Assembly (NCBI GenBank): GCA_031213475.1
Contig: JARUPZ010000002.1
Coordinates: 1,178,001 to 1,242,000, forward strand
Reading direction: 5' to 3'
Source: Nereocystis luetkeana
Taxonomy: Eukaryota; Sar; Phaeophyceae; Laminariales; Laminariaceae
Length of the DNA: 64,000 nt
Shown: positions 1 to 12,300 of the stretch, in pieces
Numbering within the stretch: position 1 is the stretch's first letter
Layout: each line of letters begins with the position of its first letter
Notes under the pieces: generated by a model
Told to the model about the DNA's origin: nothing
Databases searched by the model: none
What the model saw: only the letters and a program-made list of their open reading frames with translations
Position numbers and translations under genes: made by a program

Positions 1-48
1 AGTCATTTGGCCATTGACCACGCATCCTTTTCGAGACGGAGTTCGATA
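1..48 (-). mobile_element. 3' end fragment of poly-C-tailed non-LTR retrotransposon
   Basis: Read on the minus strand, this encodes PSRKGCVVNGQ, the conserved C-terminal tail of the same LINE ORF seen near 37.9, 42.4 and 60.0 kb. The tail continues left of the window. On its high-coordinate side it abuts a non-autonomous repeat end (49-115). Confidence 0.7.
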
Positions 49-125
49 TTATGCATGGCCGTAGTCGTATGACCACAATCCCTCGCATCCCTTTATACAA
101 CGCCGGGACGGCGGGGGTGGGTAGA
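49..125 (-). mobile_element. Non-autonomous poly-C element, 3' end fragment
   Basis: The minus strand carries the hallmark GACTACGGCCATGCAT...ATCGA preceded by a degraded CCGGCGTTGTA...GATGCGAGGG block. It joins directly to the LINE tail at 1-48 without an intervening poly-C tract. Confidence 0.6.
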
Positions 126-609
126 GGATAGCAAACATTTTTTTATTCGGCATTCGTTCGTTTAAACCGCTGACCGCAGCCGTTGACCCAGCCGTTCGTG
201 GCGTTCTTCCGGATAATTTGTGCCGCTTCGGGATGTTTTTTTCTGCCGCACGTGCCGTTTCGGGACGTTTTTTCCAACGCAAGCAGGGAACACAGTCTCA
301 GCGCGTAAAGTAGGCGGCAACGAACGTTAAGCTAGATAAAAAAAAAGTCACCGCCAATGAATGAGAAATATCTCCCGACGAAACTAACATTCGGCCCGCA
401 TTTCCCGAGTCATACACGGCATGCAGCAGTAGTGCATAGCACCGTAGCACGAGCGCACGCGAAGAACTCGAGCATGTCCGCTCGCTACTCTCGCTGTTTT
501 GGACAAGGAAGGCCCCACTATGATAGTGATGATGATCATCATGATGACAACGTTATCACAACAATTCATTTCCCTGAAATCCAGCTCGCGGTCACGAAGA
601 ACATGCTGC

Positions 610-925
610 TATTACGGGGGACCATAGTAAATAGGACCAAATATTGTTAGTAAAAATAGCGAAATATATAGGTTTTTATATGGGCCATAGGTTCTATTTA
701 ATATGGTCCCCGTAGTACCTGAAAAAAAGAAGAGGAATGGTTGGTACCATATCAATATTACGGGGGACCATATTAAAAAGGATATGGTACCAACCATTCC
801 TTTTCTTTTTTTCAAGTACTACGGGGGACCATATTAAATAGGACCTACGGTACACACAAAAACCTATATATTTCCCTATTTTTACTAACAATATTTGGTC
901 CTGTTTACTATGGCTCCCCGTAATA
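610..925. mobile_element. MITE family 1: palindromic double copy
   Basis: Two elements with ends TTACGGGGGACC and GGTCCCCCGTAA (or variants) lie at about 610-717 and 813-925 in opposite orientation. Between them sits a 40-bp inverted repeat (712-753 versus 781-822, core GGAATGGTTGGTACCATATC), with a further TTACGGGGGACC start near 757. The whole block folds back on a centre near 767. No ORF. Confidence 0.75.
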
Positions 926-1141
926 GTACTGCACTGTACCGAAACATGTATATAACTCTAATTCCAAGCAATATGCGCCCAACACGGGAGCGCGGTCTTG
1001 AACGGCCTAAGCGTCCCACTGGAACAAAACACAAGCACAAAATAACGCTGCAGTATTCTTTCACGCTGCCAACGATCGTTCAATGTAGGTATTGGATCGG
1101 ATGAGGCCTCCTTTTACCTACGGTAGAGTCTACATACTCAC

Positions 1142-4100
1142 CTTGGTGGCAAAATTGGATGACATGACCGCCAGCATGCCGTCGCGCGAGAAGCAAGCGA
1201 GGAACCGCCCGTTCGGAGCCACCGCCATCTTCACGATGGGCTCCAGGAGCGGGTCTTGCAACAGCCCGTCCTCCACGCCGTTCTCATCAACAGCTTCGAA
1301 CGGAGGGCAATCAAGCACCACCAAGGAAAAGAGTAAGAGCGAGCAGGCGATTAGGGCAAGGAGGGGGGGGGAAATGGGGCAGGGTGGAGTGCAGCGGGGG
1401 GGGAAGGAGCCCAGGGGGAAGGGGGGGGTGTACCCACGTCACGCATGGCCGTAGTCGTATGACCATAACCCCTCGCATCAATACAATGCTGGGACGGAGC
1501 ACGTCGGGATTCCACTGACCAGATATGGGGAGGGGGGGGGGGGGCTCTACGGACCGGTCCCCATATATTGTCTTATCCCAGACGAGTTAGGCATCAACAA
1601 AATGGGCCCCGCACTTACGGTGAAGGTCGAAGGGTGGGGGAGGGGAGGAGGTGTACTCATGTCACGCATGGCCGCAGTCGTAGGGAGAGTTTCTCCGCGT
1701 GCGAAGCTGGTTACTGAATATACGACTCGAACACATCCAGCGTCCGCTCCCGGCTTCCGGCCGACACCCGCGCAGACTGCAGCAACTAGACCCATCGACG
1801 AAACGACACGCTTGGCACTCCGTTCCACTAAAAAACAACAAACAACAGCAAACAACGAACAAAAAGCAGCGAGCAACATAAAACCAACAACCATTCATGT
1901 TAGACTACTGCCATATTCTCCGCGCGCTTCTCTCCCCCCCCCCCCCCCACCTCCCCTACGAAGCGAACGCTGCAAACTGTGTTAAAACCCAATAGTTCCT
2001 ACTTGTCGCCAAAGCGCGTGCGGTAGGGGGTCTCACCGAGAACGTTCCCATCCTCTGTGGCGAGCACAACCTCCAGGGCCCCCGAGGCGGTGAACTGTGG
2101 CTCGAGCACCGCCATCGCCGTCAGGGGGGCCCCGTTGCCCCCCAGGGCGGCGGCCATGCTAAAGTGTCTGAAGGGGTAAGGCGGCGTAAGGTAGGGGAGG
2201 GGAGGGGAGGGGAGGGGAGGGTAGGGCAAGGCAGGGTGAGGGAGGGTAGGGTAGGGTAGGGTAGGGTAGGATAAGGGTAGGGTAAGGCAGGGCAGGGGAG
2301 GGAAGGTGAAGGTAGGGTAGGGTAGGGTAGGGCAGTGTAGGGTAGGGTAGGGTAGGGTAGGGTAGGGTGGGGTAGGGCAGGGTAGGGTAAGGTAGGGTAG
2401 GATAAGGGTAGGGTAAGGTAGCGTAGGGAAGGGCAGGATAAGGGTAGGAAAAGTTGCATGGGGCGACGGAGGAAACGGGGCTTGTCGCATTCGCAGCGCA
2501 GTACCTGGTGGTCAGTACAGCAAAGTATTCGCAGCTCAACAAACCCCTGATAGTTCATCTGACCGCAGTATGATTCATATTTTACCGCTGCTACTAGTAC
2601 GCTCCTTGACATCTAGCATCGTGGCGCCCAAGCCTTGCCTCGAGGCTGGGGCGTGGGTGACTTCATTCCCCAGAACGGGGATCCTCGCGGAAGGCGTGGA
2701 TCGAACGCGCGCGGGGGAGAAAACACAATAAACAGCAGCAACAACAACACAAACCCCCAACATCAACATCAACAAGAAAAAACGCACGTGGCCGCTTACT
2801 TGGCCAGCAGGCCGCTCGCGTCAAACCTCCCTTCGATTTTTCCTTCACGGTTCTGTTCGTGTTTTTTTTCTTAGGCTTAACGACCGCGCGTTCCGTGTTG
2901 GCCCCCTCCTACCGCTTGAACCCGCGCGCCACAAGCGTGGCATCATCAACCGCACCCCCCCCCCCCCCCCCCCCGTCGTGTCGGAAAAGGGTTAGGGTTA
3001 CCTCTTACACCGCAGCAAACCTATTCAAGGTCGTTCCAAGTACTTTGTCTAAAAAAGCGCGGGTGCAGACTAATTCCAGGCAACGTGTAACTGAAAAGGG
3101 GTTACATACAATTATGACCCTTACCCTTTTTCCCACTGCGAGACCTTAACCCCTTTAGAACCGCGGTCCCGTTGAGGGGACAAACCACTCAATTTTCAAG
3201 TATTTTGTCCCCAAAACGGGACTGCGGTTCTAAATCACAAAAACAGTTTCCAAAACGCGGTGACGTTCCAAAGGGACTCACGCGGGGCGTCAAGCGGAGA
3301 AAATTGGGGGCGTCGCTCGTCTGCAAACATGCTGCTGCTATGTGACCGACATAGGAGAACGTGATTTTGATCCCTTGAATGACCGCCTTCCCCACAAAAA
3401 CTAGTACATTAATGCACACAGAGGCCTTGACGCGCCCGACATGACCGGTCTCCTATTGATACAGTAGCACGTTTGCCCACCTGGGCTCGGCGCCGTGGAT
3501 GCCCGAGACGGCCTTGACGCGTCCGCTGCTGAGGAGCGCCACCACGCCGTCCCCCCACACCTCGCACGCCATGACCTTGTCGGGGTCCGACGAGCGCCGC
3601 GACGACTCGTCGACGAGCTCGAGAGTCTTCGACAGTTCCCCCTGTTGGTGGGACGTCGTACGGTGCGAGCGGAGCGCGGGGGGGGTTACTGATATGGCTG
3701 GGGCAATCGGTCGAGTGAAGGTCGCGGTCATGCCAGCGCTGTGCTTCGGCACTTTGATTGGCGCTACGATAATGCCTGAAGGAAAATATGTCAGGCAGTG
3801 GCAATTTACGCCTGTGATGCACGGCAGACTAGAATAAGCGTACGGATTTTAGAGTGGGAGTTCCTAAAGGTGTGGCTGGTGATGCCCAAAGTTGCAGCCT
3901 ACTAGTGTACTTGGTTGCGAGCGGAGTGGGTAGGTTGCGGTTATGTGTTGCAGTGCTGTAAGAGCGACGGACGGGGTGAGTATGTCTGCCTCGGGGGAAA
4001 CTCAAGCGCTCCGCGTTCTTTAGCGATCCTGGAAAGTCCCTCGCCTTCTTAGCTCCTTTGCAGCTGCACGCACGTTTCGAGGACAAGCCCATCCTAGCGT

Positions 4101-4445
4101 AGTTGGAAATAAAGTTTGGTCATTTTTGCACTACTCAAAATAAAGAGAGGGTAAAACGCCCCCGCTATGGAACACCTACCTGTGCGTACCCTTCCAACCA
4201 AACCACACCACAACAGCAAGATGCAATCAACATGCCGCGCTTCAGTTACGAGGCGATCGCAAGAGCAGGACATACACTACCACTATTCGGCTGCAAATAA
4301 TACAACTACTACTATTGGTTCTGCTGCTGCAGCTATTTCTGTTACTGATGCTGCTACTCTTACTGCTATTAACAGCTGCGACTACTACCGGTACTACTAC
4401 TACTACTACTACAGTATACTACTACTACTACTACTACTACTACTC

Positions 4446-4479
<34 letters not shown>

Positions 4480-7470
4480 CTACTACCACCACTACCACTA
4501 CTACTAATATTACTACTACCACTACAACGGGCGACCATAGTAAATAGGACCAAAAATTATGAGTAAAAATAGGAAAATATATACCAGGTAGGTTTTTGTG
4601 TGTACCGTAGGTCCTATTTACTATGGCCCCCCGTAATATTACCCCCACTTATACTTCTTCCTCCTGTGTAGCCGCCCCCCCCAGCCCGTAACACCACCAA
4701 TTTACTCCGTATCCACGGCAGCAAACAAGAACTTCCCAAGCCTTCAAAATTCCGCACTCAACTGGGAGTGAATCGCAAACAGCAGCATTACCTTGCCCCC
4801 ACGCCGACACACACCCTCGCTCCACAGATACAACTATTGCGACAGAGGGCTCCACCGACGCCGGCCCATGGTACCAAGCACTCACCATGATGTCTCTGAC
4901 TTCCACCCCCCCCCTTTCGCGAACGACGACCAGCATCTCCCCGTCAGTCCAGCCCATCGTCACCAACCGCCCCCGTTCGGAGGCCGTTCCCGGAGCTTGC
5001 GCGGCGGTGTCCAGCCGGGTCTCCGATATAATTCCCCCCGCGCAGTTACACACCCTTAATGTCGGAACGATCGCGTCCGCCGCAGTCATCTAGACATCAA
5101 GGGCGACCGGTAGCGCGAGAGTTGGATGGGGGTTAGGGGGAGTGGGCTGGGGTAGGGTGGGGTGGGGGTAGGGGTTCGTGCGGTGGGAGGGGTAGGAGGG
5201 GGCCGGTATGGCATCGCACGGCATTGTTTCGTGCTGCAGCAGCGAGCTAGCATAGCGATTTGTGGCGAGTGTCCTACGCCGTCTCTGGCGACTGAACAAC
5301 GAGGACTGTGTCGCTTTTCCAAACGCTGAGTAGTAGATCACTGACAGAGCAGGTGTGGTAGACAGGTGACAGTACAGCAGCAGACCAATGGCATTCACTG
5401 TAACAGCACTGCAGTAGACCACCGGCAGCACAGCGGACTTACCTTGTCTTGGCTTGTGTTGGCTTGCGTTGTCTTGTCTTGGGGACCGACACCATTTCCT
5501 TCTGGTATGTATGATACCGAAGGATGTCATAAGATATGGTTTACCTGGGATATGATACCGCATGGTACCGTATGCTACGATCGTATGTATGATATTTCGT
5601 ATTATATGATAAAACGAACCATGGCACCTGACAGAGACCGGTTGTTGGCCATCACGCCAACGCGAAGCTTGCACGTCCACGCAAGTAGTAGATGAACACA
5701 TGCCTGGTACCACACCACGTAAGTACCCGTGGTGCATAGTACGAGTGAGCATCAGACAGGCACTATGACGAATAGTCTGTGAGCCTTGCGTGACCGTGAT
5801 CATGACCATGCCAGAAGCATCTCCATTCCGGAGACGCTTGATAGGTGGACAAGTAACCCATTGACCCGCTACAGCTAGTACCAGGTACATTGTACTTGCA
5901 TTCATGGATCAACTATAAATATTAACACCAGCGATGAGGTGCGTAGTGGTGTCAACTACGTATCAACTTGAGCCCCTCCTACTCCTTTCGTATGCTAGTA
6001 TTAAAAATACGTACGACCCTAATCTATAACCAACTGCTGTATGGCTCTCACGCGTGCTGCTCGTGTGTGTTTTGTATGTACCGTCGGAATACACCGCAAC
6101 ACATGCCAGAGGATTTCTCCAGATACTTTGTACGTACCTGGTATCAGGTAAGGGCAGTTTGGGCCGGAAACGTAAGGGCCGGTATTCATACAACGGAAAT
6201 ACCGGTAACTAAATGGTCCTTATGTTTTCGGACACAGTGGCTACCAGTAGCCTGGTGAATACTCCTATCGCACCGAACAAATAACACGTACCAGGTAACA
6301 GGTAACACGTATTGTTAGCATCAAGGAGACGGCGGACAGGGTAGCAAGATGCCAGACCGACTACATTACTATTAATATTATTAATAGTACGCAGAACCCG
6401 GCTATGCTACTCGCATCACAAACTGCTGCGGCTGCCTGGAGGGTGCTGTTGTTCTTCGGTTCGGATGTGATTTCCTTTCGTTCTTAGTATTACCCTGTTG
6501 ATATGTGGGGGCATTGTTTCCTTCTGAATTCGTCTGCCACATTATCTACGAAGGGCCACGACACTGTTCCCTTCCTCCTTTCGATTTTTTTTTTTGCTTC
6601 TTTTGTTTTCTCTCCTTCATACCAGGTATATAGGACGTGTATATCGTGCCTGTCATACCCAATACGATGACAAGAGGCATTGCATTGTCTACGCTGCTTA
6701 CACGTACAGCACTGCTGTAGTGTGGGGCGTACTTTCGTGACCATAAAGCTTGTACCTCTCTAGGATTGAAGAATCGGCATAAGACACTATTACGGGGGAC
6801 CATGGTTAATAGGACCAAATATTGTTAGTGAAAATGGTTAAATATATAGTTTTTTTTGTGTGTACCAGAGGTCCTATTAACTATCGTCCCCCGTAATAGT
6901 TGCGCTCGATGTCGAGGGGTAGAAAGAACGGTTTACTCACTATTAATATGAAGAACACAATTACGGGTCTGGTACTGGTACTGTGTAAAGCAGCTGCGAT
7001 ATGATACCGCGATAGACGCCTCACCGCCGTACCAGCAAGCTACGAGTACGAGGCACGAGCTATCATACGTTCTGTAGCTCTATCGCACCGCACGCTGTGA
7101 CGTTGTTGTTAAAAAAAACGTAACACTTCGTACTTACGACGTTGTAGCTGGTAGTCTGCAGCCAGTAATTATCAACGCGAGAGTCACAGCAGTAGGTGAT
7201 GTGCCTTTCTATTGACACGACTATACGGCCATACTTGGTATAATGCTCCTGCAGTATACCACTACCCCACGTACCGTAACGCTAATATACATAACATACC
7301 TTGAGCAGCTTGGTCTCGTCCCTCATCATGGCCACCGCTCCGCCATACTTCGCCACGGCAACCACATTGCGGTCCAGCTGGCGGTCCTCATCGCCGGCCC
7401 AGTCCAGGTCGTACAGGTGGATCTTGCGGTACTGGACGTCTCCTAGGCTTGTCCAATCATCGGCCAGCAT
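1142..7470 (-). CDS. VPS16: VPS16 homologue, N-terminal part (5 exons, 3' end off window)
   Basis: This is the core subunit of the HOPS and CORVET tethering complexes, which drive membrane fusion at late endosomes and the vacuole. Exons are 7300-7470, 4886-5089, 3481-3641, 2037-2158 and 1142-1293. Phases agree at every junction and give 270 residues of the Vps16_N beta-propeller. Family landmarks in order are: DVQYRKIHLYDLDW near residue 11; a VAKYGGAVAMMRD block near 39; LRVCNCAGG then LVTMGWTDGE; ACEVWGDGVVAL; TAMAVLEPQFTASG; and KMAVAPNGRFLACFS near 240. The ATG at 7470 is chosen because it opens the family's usual N-terminus. Acceptors are TAG, CAG, TAG and AAG. The last visible donor (GTGAGT below 1142) leads to exons beyond position 1. 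Introns hold MITEs and simple repeats. The identification rests on remembered family sequence; the C-terminal helical domain is not visible. Confidence 0.93.
1294..2036. other. VPS16 intron 4: poly-C element tails and G/C homopolymers
   Basis: The intron holds two 3' ends of the poly-C element family (1422-1512, 1640-1684), G runs at 1365-1430 and 1527-1544, and a C run at 1935-1950. No coding signal is seen beyond frame shadows. Confidence 0.6.
1422..1512 (-). mobile_element. Non-autonomous poly-C element, 3' fragment (in VPS16 intron 4)
   Basis: The minus strand reads CCCGACGTGCTCCGTCCCAG, then GATGCGAGGG, GACTACGGCCATGCGTGACG and GGGTACA followed by a run of C. It lies in the intron between VPS16 exons 4 and 5. 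A second, shorter 3' end of the same family is at 1640-1684. Confidence 0.7.
2185..2455. repeat. (GGGTA)n / (GGGGA)n pentanucleotide array in VPS16 intron 3
   Basis: About 270 bp of GGGTA and GGGGA units on the plus strand, so TACCC/TCCCC on the gene's sense strand. It begins about 25 bp upstream of the exon 4 acceptor and provides a very long pyrimidine tract. The plus strand has strong G-quadruplex potential. The unit is not telomeric TTAGGG. Confidence 0.85.
3146..3236. mobile_element. MITE family 2 copy
   Basis: Terminal inverted repeats TTTAGAACCGCGGTCCC and GGGACTGCGGTTCTAAA flank a core with a second inverted pair, GGGGACAAACC against TTTGTCCCC. The closest relative in the window is at 55733-55832. 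About 90 bp, no coding capacity. Confidence 0.75.
3362..3456. repeat. Dispersed repeat, copy A
   Basis: Shares AAAACTAGTACAT, GAGGCCTTGACGCGCCC and GACCGGTCTCCT, in order and spacing, with 31736-31833. It ends 25 bp from the VPS16 exon 3 donor. Function unknown. Confidence 0.65.
4385..4525. repeat. (TAC)n trinucleotide microsatellite in VPS16 intron 2
   Basis: Around 140 bp of TAC/ACT triplets, interrupted by CCA and TTC variants, immediately left of a MITE copy. The tyrosine/leucine-rich ORFs over it are artefacts of the repeat. Confidence 0.9.
4526..4638. mobile_element. MITE family 1 copy (VPS16 intron 2)
   Basis: Ends ACGGGCGACCATAGTAAATA and its near-complement CTATGGCCCCCCGTAATA, with an AT-rich core containing AAATATATA. 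It carries a TACCAGGTA insertion in the core. Confidence 0.8.
6788..6899. mobile_element. MITE family 1 copy (VPS16 intron 1)
   Basis: TTACGGGGGACC ... GTCCCCCGTAA flanked by TA on both sides, with the core AAATATTGTTAGTGAAAATG. About 110 bp. A TA target duplication would fit a Tc1/mariner-like or related transposase acting in trans. Confidence 0.8.
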
Positions 7471-8389
7471 CTGACACAACAATGGCACAGCGAACAGCGT
7501 GCAGCCGTACCGAGAGTGCACAGCAGCAGTGCAGCAGGCAGCAATACGTATGACTATGATACATATTCCAATTGCATCACTCATCGAGAACGCGCTGGGT
7601 TGCACTCACTGCTGCTGGTGTGCTGCATAGAATGCAACAAGGACGCGCCTGCCCATTGGTCGATAATCGATTCCATACTCCAATGCGCGCACGCAGACTT
7701 CCTAGCAGCGAAGGAGGGCATGTTATGGGGACTACTTGTGTCGGTACATGCATAGGATGTAGGATGGGCAATCCCTTTGCTGGCTGCACAGCTGCATTGC
7801 CTGCAGTCGTCGAGAGATAAGAGTGAGGGCGGTTGGTCAGTCGATCACTCGATTCAACTGCTTGCTGTCAAATGTTCCAAATTCCGCAACCTGTAGGTGT
7901 ACGAAAACAGGTTTTGAGCAAGAGCAGACTGCATCATCGACCAGCACAAACTAATCGCCAACGAGTACCGGAACACACCTCTCACCTCTACCAGCCAGAT
8001 GGTCAATGCGACCTTAGCTTCGCCCTGTAAAGCAATGCACTCAGCACCCTGTCTAGTCTGCACTCAATGGGAATGACTTCCCATTCCTGTTCGCTGTTCG
8101 CTGTTCGATGTTCAAGTGTTTCTACAGGATATGACGGCGTTTCTAGAGCGGGGCAAAACATTTGCATTGCTGTTCAGTTTTTCCCTTCTTTCCCTCCTTC
8201 CTTCCAACTGCCAGTCCCTATCCACTCCAGAGCGGAACCAATGTCGGAGGGATTGGTGACGTCACCTGACATCTGATACGCTCCGTGTGGTTGCCATTGT
8301 GCTCAACGCAGCAAGTACACTACGAAAAAAAAAGCTCGGGGAAGATGGAAGATAAGATACATGGGAGGATTGGAAGGATATTCTTCTGA

Positions 8390-8911
8390 TTAATAATTAC
8401 CTTGGTATGTAGGAGTAGTATACCGGTTGCGTTTGTTTGCCAACAGACCACACACAGCACAGCAGTTGCTTCGCACGCCGACTCCATCGACATTTATCAT
8501 GCTCGCATTGACTGATATGGAAGCAGACGCCAGCGAAGACGCCCCATCAAAAAACGTTTTTCTGCTGCCCGGGGCATCTAAGGCGACAAGTAAATCGCAT
8601 ACTGCTGTGAGCTGCTGTACGTCGGAACTGGATCCACGTTCCTGGAAACCAAAACGCATGGTGTATGCGCCGTTCATACACAGCGAAACATCGAGCAACC
8701 ACCCTGCACCACCTGCAAAAGTTGTGAAGCTATGCCAAACATGTGGATGTTTAGTTTTTGATGAACATCGTAGGGAGGATTGTTGTAGAACAGTACAGTA
8801 GTACAGTAGGGCTACAACCTCTCCTTCCGAATGCCAGAGTAACATGAGAGTACTAGACAAAAGCCGCTCTGATCTCTTCGAACAGCAAGAAGCAGAAGTA
8901 AGTGGTGTCAT
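8390..8911 (-). CDS. Unidentified ORF, possible exon
   Basis: Open for 173 codons. The stretch from about 8720 down to 8402 is bounded by a plausible acceptor (TTTTGCAG before GTGGTGCAGG) and donor (CCAAG then GTAATT). It encodes a protein-like sequence with LLDVSLCMNGAYTMRFGF and FFDGASSLASASISV. I do not recognise it. No neighbouring exon was found, so it could be a relic of a mobile or captured gene. Confidence 0.25.
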   Translation of the reverse strand: MTPLTSASCCSKRSERLLSSTLMLLWHSEGEVVALLYYCTVLQQSSLRCSSKTKHPHVWHSFTTFAGGAGWLLDVSLCMNGAYTMRFGFQERGSSSDVQQLTAVCDLLVALDAPGSRKTFFDGASSLASASISVNASMINVDGVGVRSNCCAVCGLLANKRNRYTTPTYQGNY

Positions 8912-9235
8912 CCATGCAGGAGGTATAGCTGTTGAATCGGCAGCACAAACAGTTGATCTTGGTAACTGTACTATTCTATACGAGTATATGCAGTCTATAC
9001 TGTACTATGAATACAGCAGTACGCGCCAGGTATGAATAAAAGTGGAGAGCATCAACTGCCAGTTGTTGGTCGTGAACTTAAACTTTCGCACGATCCGTCG
9101 TGTGGCCAAACAATTCAGCGCGGCTGACTTCTGCTACTGTTTACCGCCACCACGATGCGGACATATTCAAGGGTCAGTATAGGCCATCGGTACGATACTT
9201 TCGAGAAGAGAGAGAGGAGTTTATGCTGGGAGGTG

Positions 9236-9325
9236 AGGCGGGGGGGGGGGGGGGGGCGGGGGGGGAGGGGGGGGGGGGGGGGGGTACTCGATATCATGCC
9301 ACGCCGTAGTAGTAGGAGGGGGGAG
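9236..9325 (-). mobile_element. Degenerate poly-C element 3' end with long homopolymer
   Basis: The plus strand shows about 45 bp of nearly pure G followed by TACTCGATATCATGCCACG. On the minus strand this is CGTGGCATGATATCGAGTA plus poly-C, the family's standard terminus. Confidence 0.6.
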
Positions 9326-12300
9326 GGGGGGGCGGATAAACGTTCGTAGCGATACAGGCTGATAGAGGTCTTCTTGAAAAAGGGACACGCAAGACTAAAA
9401 GTTGGTGCGTTGTTTCGGTAGGTACTGTAACAGTATTCGATTATGGGTGATTTTTCGTACTCGAGCTCAATCCAGCGTGGATGGACTATACAGCAGTACA
9501 TACAGTGCAGTACAGTAAATATACTGCTGTATGTTGTACCTGGTACCTGGCAAAATGTACAGTAGTATTATTATGGAGTCATATAATACGTGTCACGTGT
9601 TGCGAGTAAACACGCCTGGTAGAATACACAGTACCTGATGGCATACGTGTTACGTGTTGCGGCGAAGCATGTATACATGGTATATTACTCTCGGGCCGAG
9701 CTCGGGCAGTGCTATTAATTTACGATCGAAAACACGTCTGCGTTTAAGTTTCCAGATATATATGACGCTCCCCATGAGTAGGTGAGCTTGGGGCGACCAA
9801 CCTCGGCGTCTTTGCAAACTTGAAATTTGACGCATACAAAAGGCGGAGAATCTGCCACTACAGCCCGCTTTATATGGCGGCGGCCGATCTTGGACGTGGT
9901 TCAGGTGCTGGAACTCAACTAGGCTTTTTCTTCCGCGGAACTTTGCCGCAGGTAAACTGATGAAACCCGATTTTCCGTTATTAAGTTCAGAATAGCAAGG
10001 CGACTGCACGTGTTCGGCTGACTGATATCATGTTGTTTCTATGCACTGGGAATGCTGTATTGTCATGGACACCGTCAGTGATCGGCGCTGGCTGCAGCCT
10101 TGGGGATATGGTATTCCGACTATCCGACTAGGGCGGTTAATGCGTTCGCAGGAACGGCGGTCACCGTTGCTGACGCCCACAAGGTTTCTTCTCCCAGGCA
10201 TGGTTTCGGTCGATGGTCGTCCGTAGAGCGCAAGGGACGCCGCTATGCGGGTTGGATGCAAGCTACGACTAAGTTGAAATATTTGGTCCACTGCCGTACC
10301 GGTGGGTTATAAATAATCAACTACAGTCGTAGCATTCTGTCCATAAATGTAAGTACCGTTTGGATATTGACGTTAACTAGCTGTATGGCCACGGCTCCGC
10401 CCGTGGCCCTATCGCTGCGTTGCTCACAGCAGTATATGAATCCCTGGTATAGTAGTACTCGTAGTGTGCTGTGGTGTATACTACCCTGAACGGATATTTA
10501 AGGACCCCCGTACGGGGCGGAATCGATCCGGGGATATTCATGACTATCCCCGTGTTGTACATGTATGGAAGGAGTTCTGATCGGGAAATGAAGCCTTACA
10601 TCCCCATGTGCAGCAGGACATCGGCCATGAGGCCCAACCAAGCCTGAAATCAGTCAATGCGGTTGGATTTTTCACAGCTTGCGAGCCGGTAAACCCGGGA
10701 GGTGTCCGATTTCGTCCCCGGCTTGTTGGAGGAGTTGTAGATGTATGGAAGGGTTTCTGGTCCAGGGATGGGGTCTTAGCATCCGCAGGTGCGGCGGAAG
10801 CTCGCCGTTGTCCCGAGGGAATGCTATCGTCAAATTATTACCCTAACGTTGCATATATTTACGGACAGAGTCCTACGAAAAAATAGACTGACCAGAACAG
10901 CCTTTTTCGTAACAAAGAACAAAATGATGCTCCACCGGCCAAAACATGCCTATATGAATAACGCCGTGAAGGCAGGGCTCGGCTCGGATGTTAGCTTGAT
11001 TTCCACGAGCTTACTTGAAGGGGGCGATTAAATTATTCTAAGGATGCCCGTCAACGGTGCGAGGTATACATAATGTTTTATGTTCGAACAAACACTATTA
11101 ATAGGGAGATATGCTACAGAGGGGATCCAAAGGGGTGGGCATGACGAGCGTAGGTGGTGTTCATCACACCATTGCGATCTCAATCAAGAAAAAACTCTGG
11201 TTTTGCCCCCATCAAAATAGGTTTGGTCTCCCGGGGGTGTACGCGTAATCATGCAAAGGATGCGCGGTCACGGTTTTTTTGTGGCATTTCGCCATCACAC
11301 GCACAACAAACCCTGCTCTTCGAAGTCTTACGGCAATGATACAGTAGAACTCGTGAGTATGTATCCGCTCTTTGCCAGTTGAACAAACATTACAACATAA
11401 CACCAGCCGAAAGTTGTAGTTTTTCGGGTGCTCGCCCGACCCTCTGTAGTAGTACCCAAGGTAAGACTGATGTTTCGCACTATTATTAATAAACTTAACT
11501 TCAGGGGCAAGTTAGGTATCCAGATGAGGCTTCTCGAAACTATCGGTACAAAAAATGGGGGATACTCACTATATATACCCTCTGTACTGGGTGATGTCCT
11601 CCACTCGGGGGTACCACCAATGACAGATGGCTAGAACACAGGAATTATATGTGCTCAAATGCAAATGCCGGCGAGGACTCACTTCACCTAACGCAGTACA
11701 ACGGCGCCTAGCGTTCATCTTGTGGCCGCTGTATACACCCAAAACCACAACAGGGATTATGCTGTTGCGGAGATGGGTGCGAAGGATCAAATACGTTTTC
11801 ACTTTGGGCAAGACTTGTTCGAACACTCTCCAGTTTCAAGACTTCGCACATCGGAGATGTCAGACCCCTACATAATTCCATGATACAGATCTGTCAGGGC
11901 CGACGGATCCCTGATATGTATGACCTGCACGGTAAATATCATGTTCGCCGGGTGGGATCTGAGAGACAGCTCGTGCGCACAGAATAGCCGGGTTTAATCT
12001 GAATGATACGGCTCTTCAGGAATATTTCGTGACGGAAAATGCAGGATCTACAGTAGATATCTAAATTTGCCTGATGTGTGCAGTAATTCCCGCACGTATT
12101 CATAGCAATACATACGCCGAGATTCACCGATCTTCGAGTGGAAGGCATGTGCATGTGACAGGTGTGATACTCTAAAGCATGCGTTTCTCAACGATGAAAG
12201 AACGTTCTGGCCGCATCACCAATCACATCCTTGAAAAATACATCATAACAGCAGTGTAGCGCTTCCGTAGCTAAACAAACATTTGCAGTCGCAATGTAGT

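Noticed and set aside
2185-2455. Telomere or subtelomere signature
   Set aside because: The units are GGGTA/GGGGA, not TTAGGG, and the array is inside an intron with coding exons on both sides. One short GGGTTAGGGTTA at 2990 is too little.
8427-8801. Plus-strand ORF of 124 codons
   Set aside because: The opposite strand over the same bases has the better exon boundaries and composition; neither is certain.
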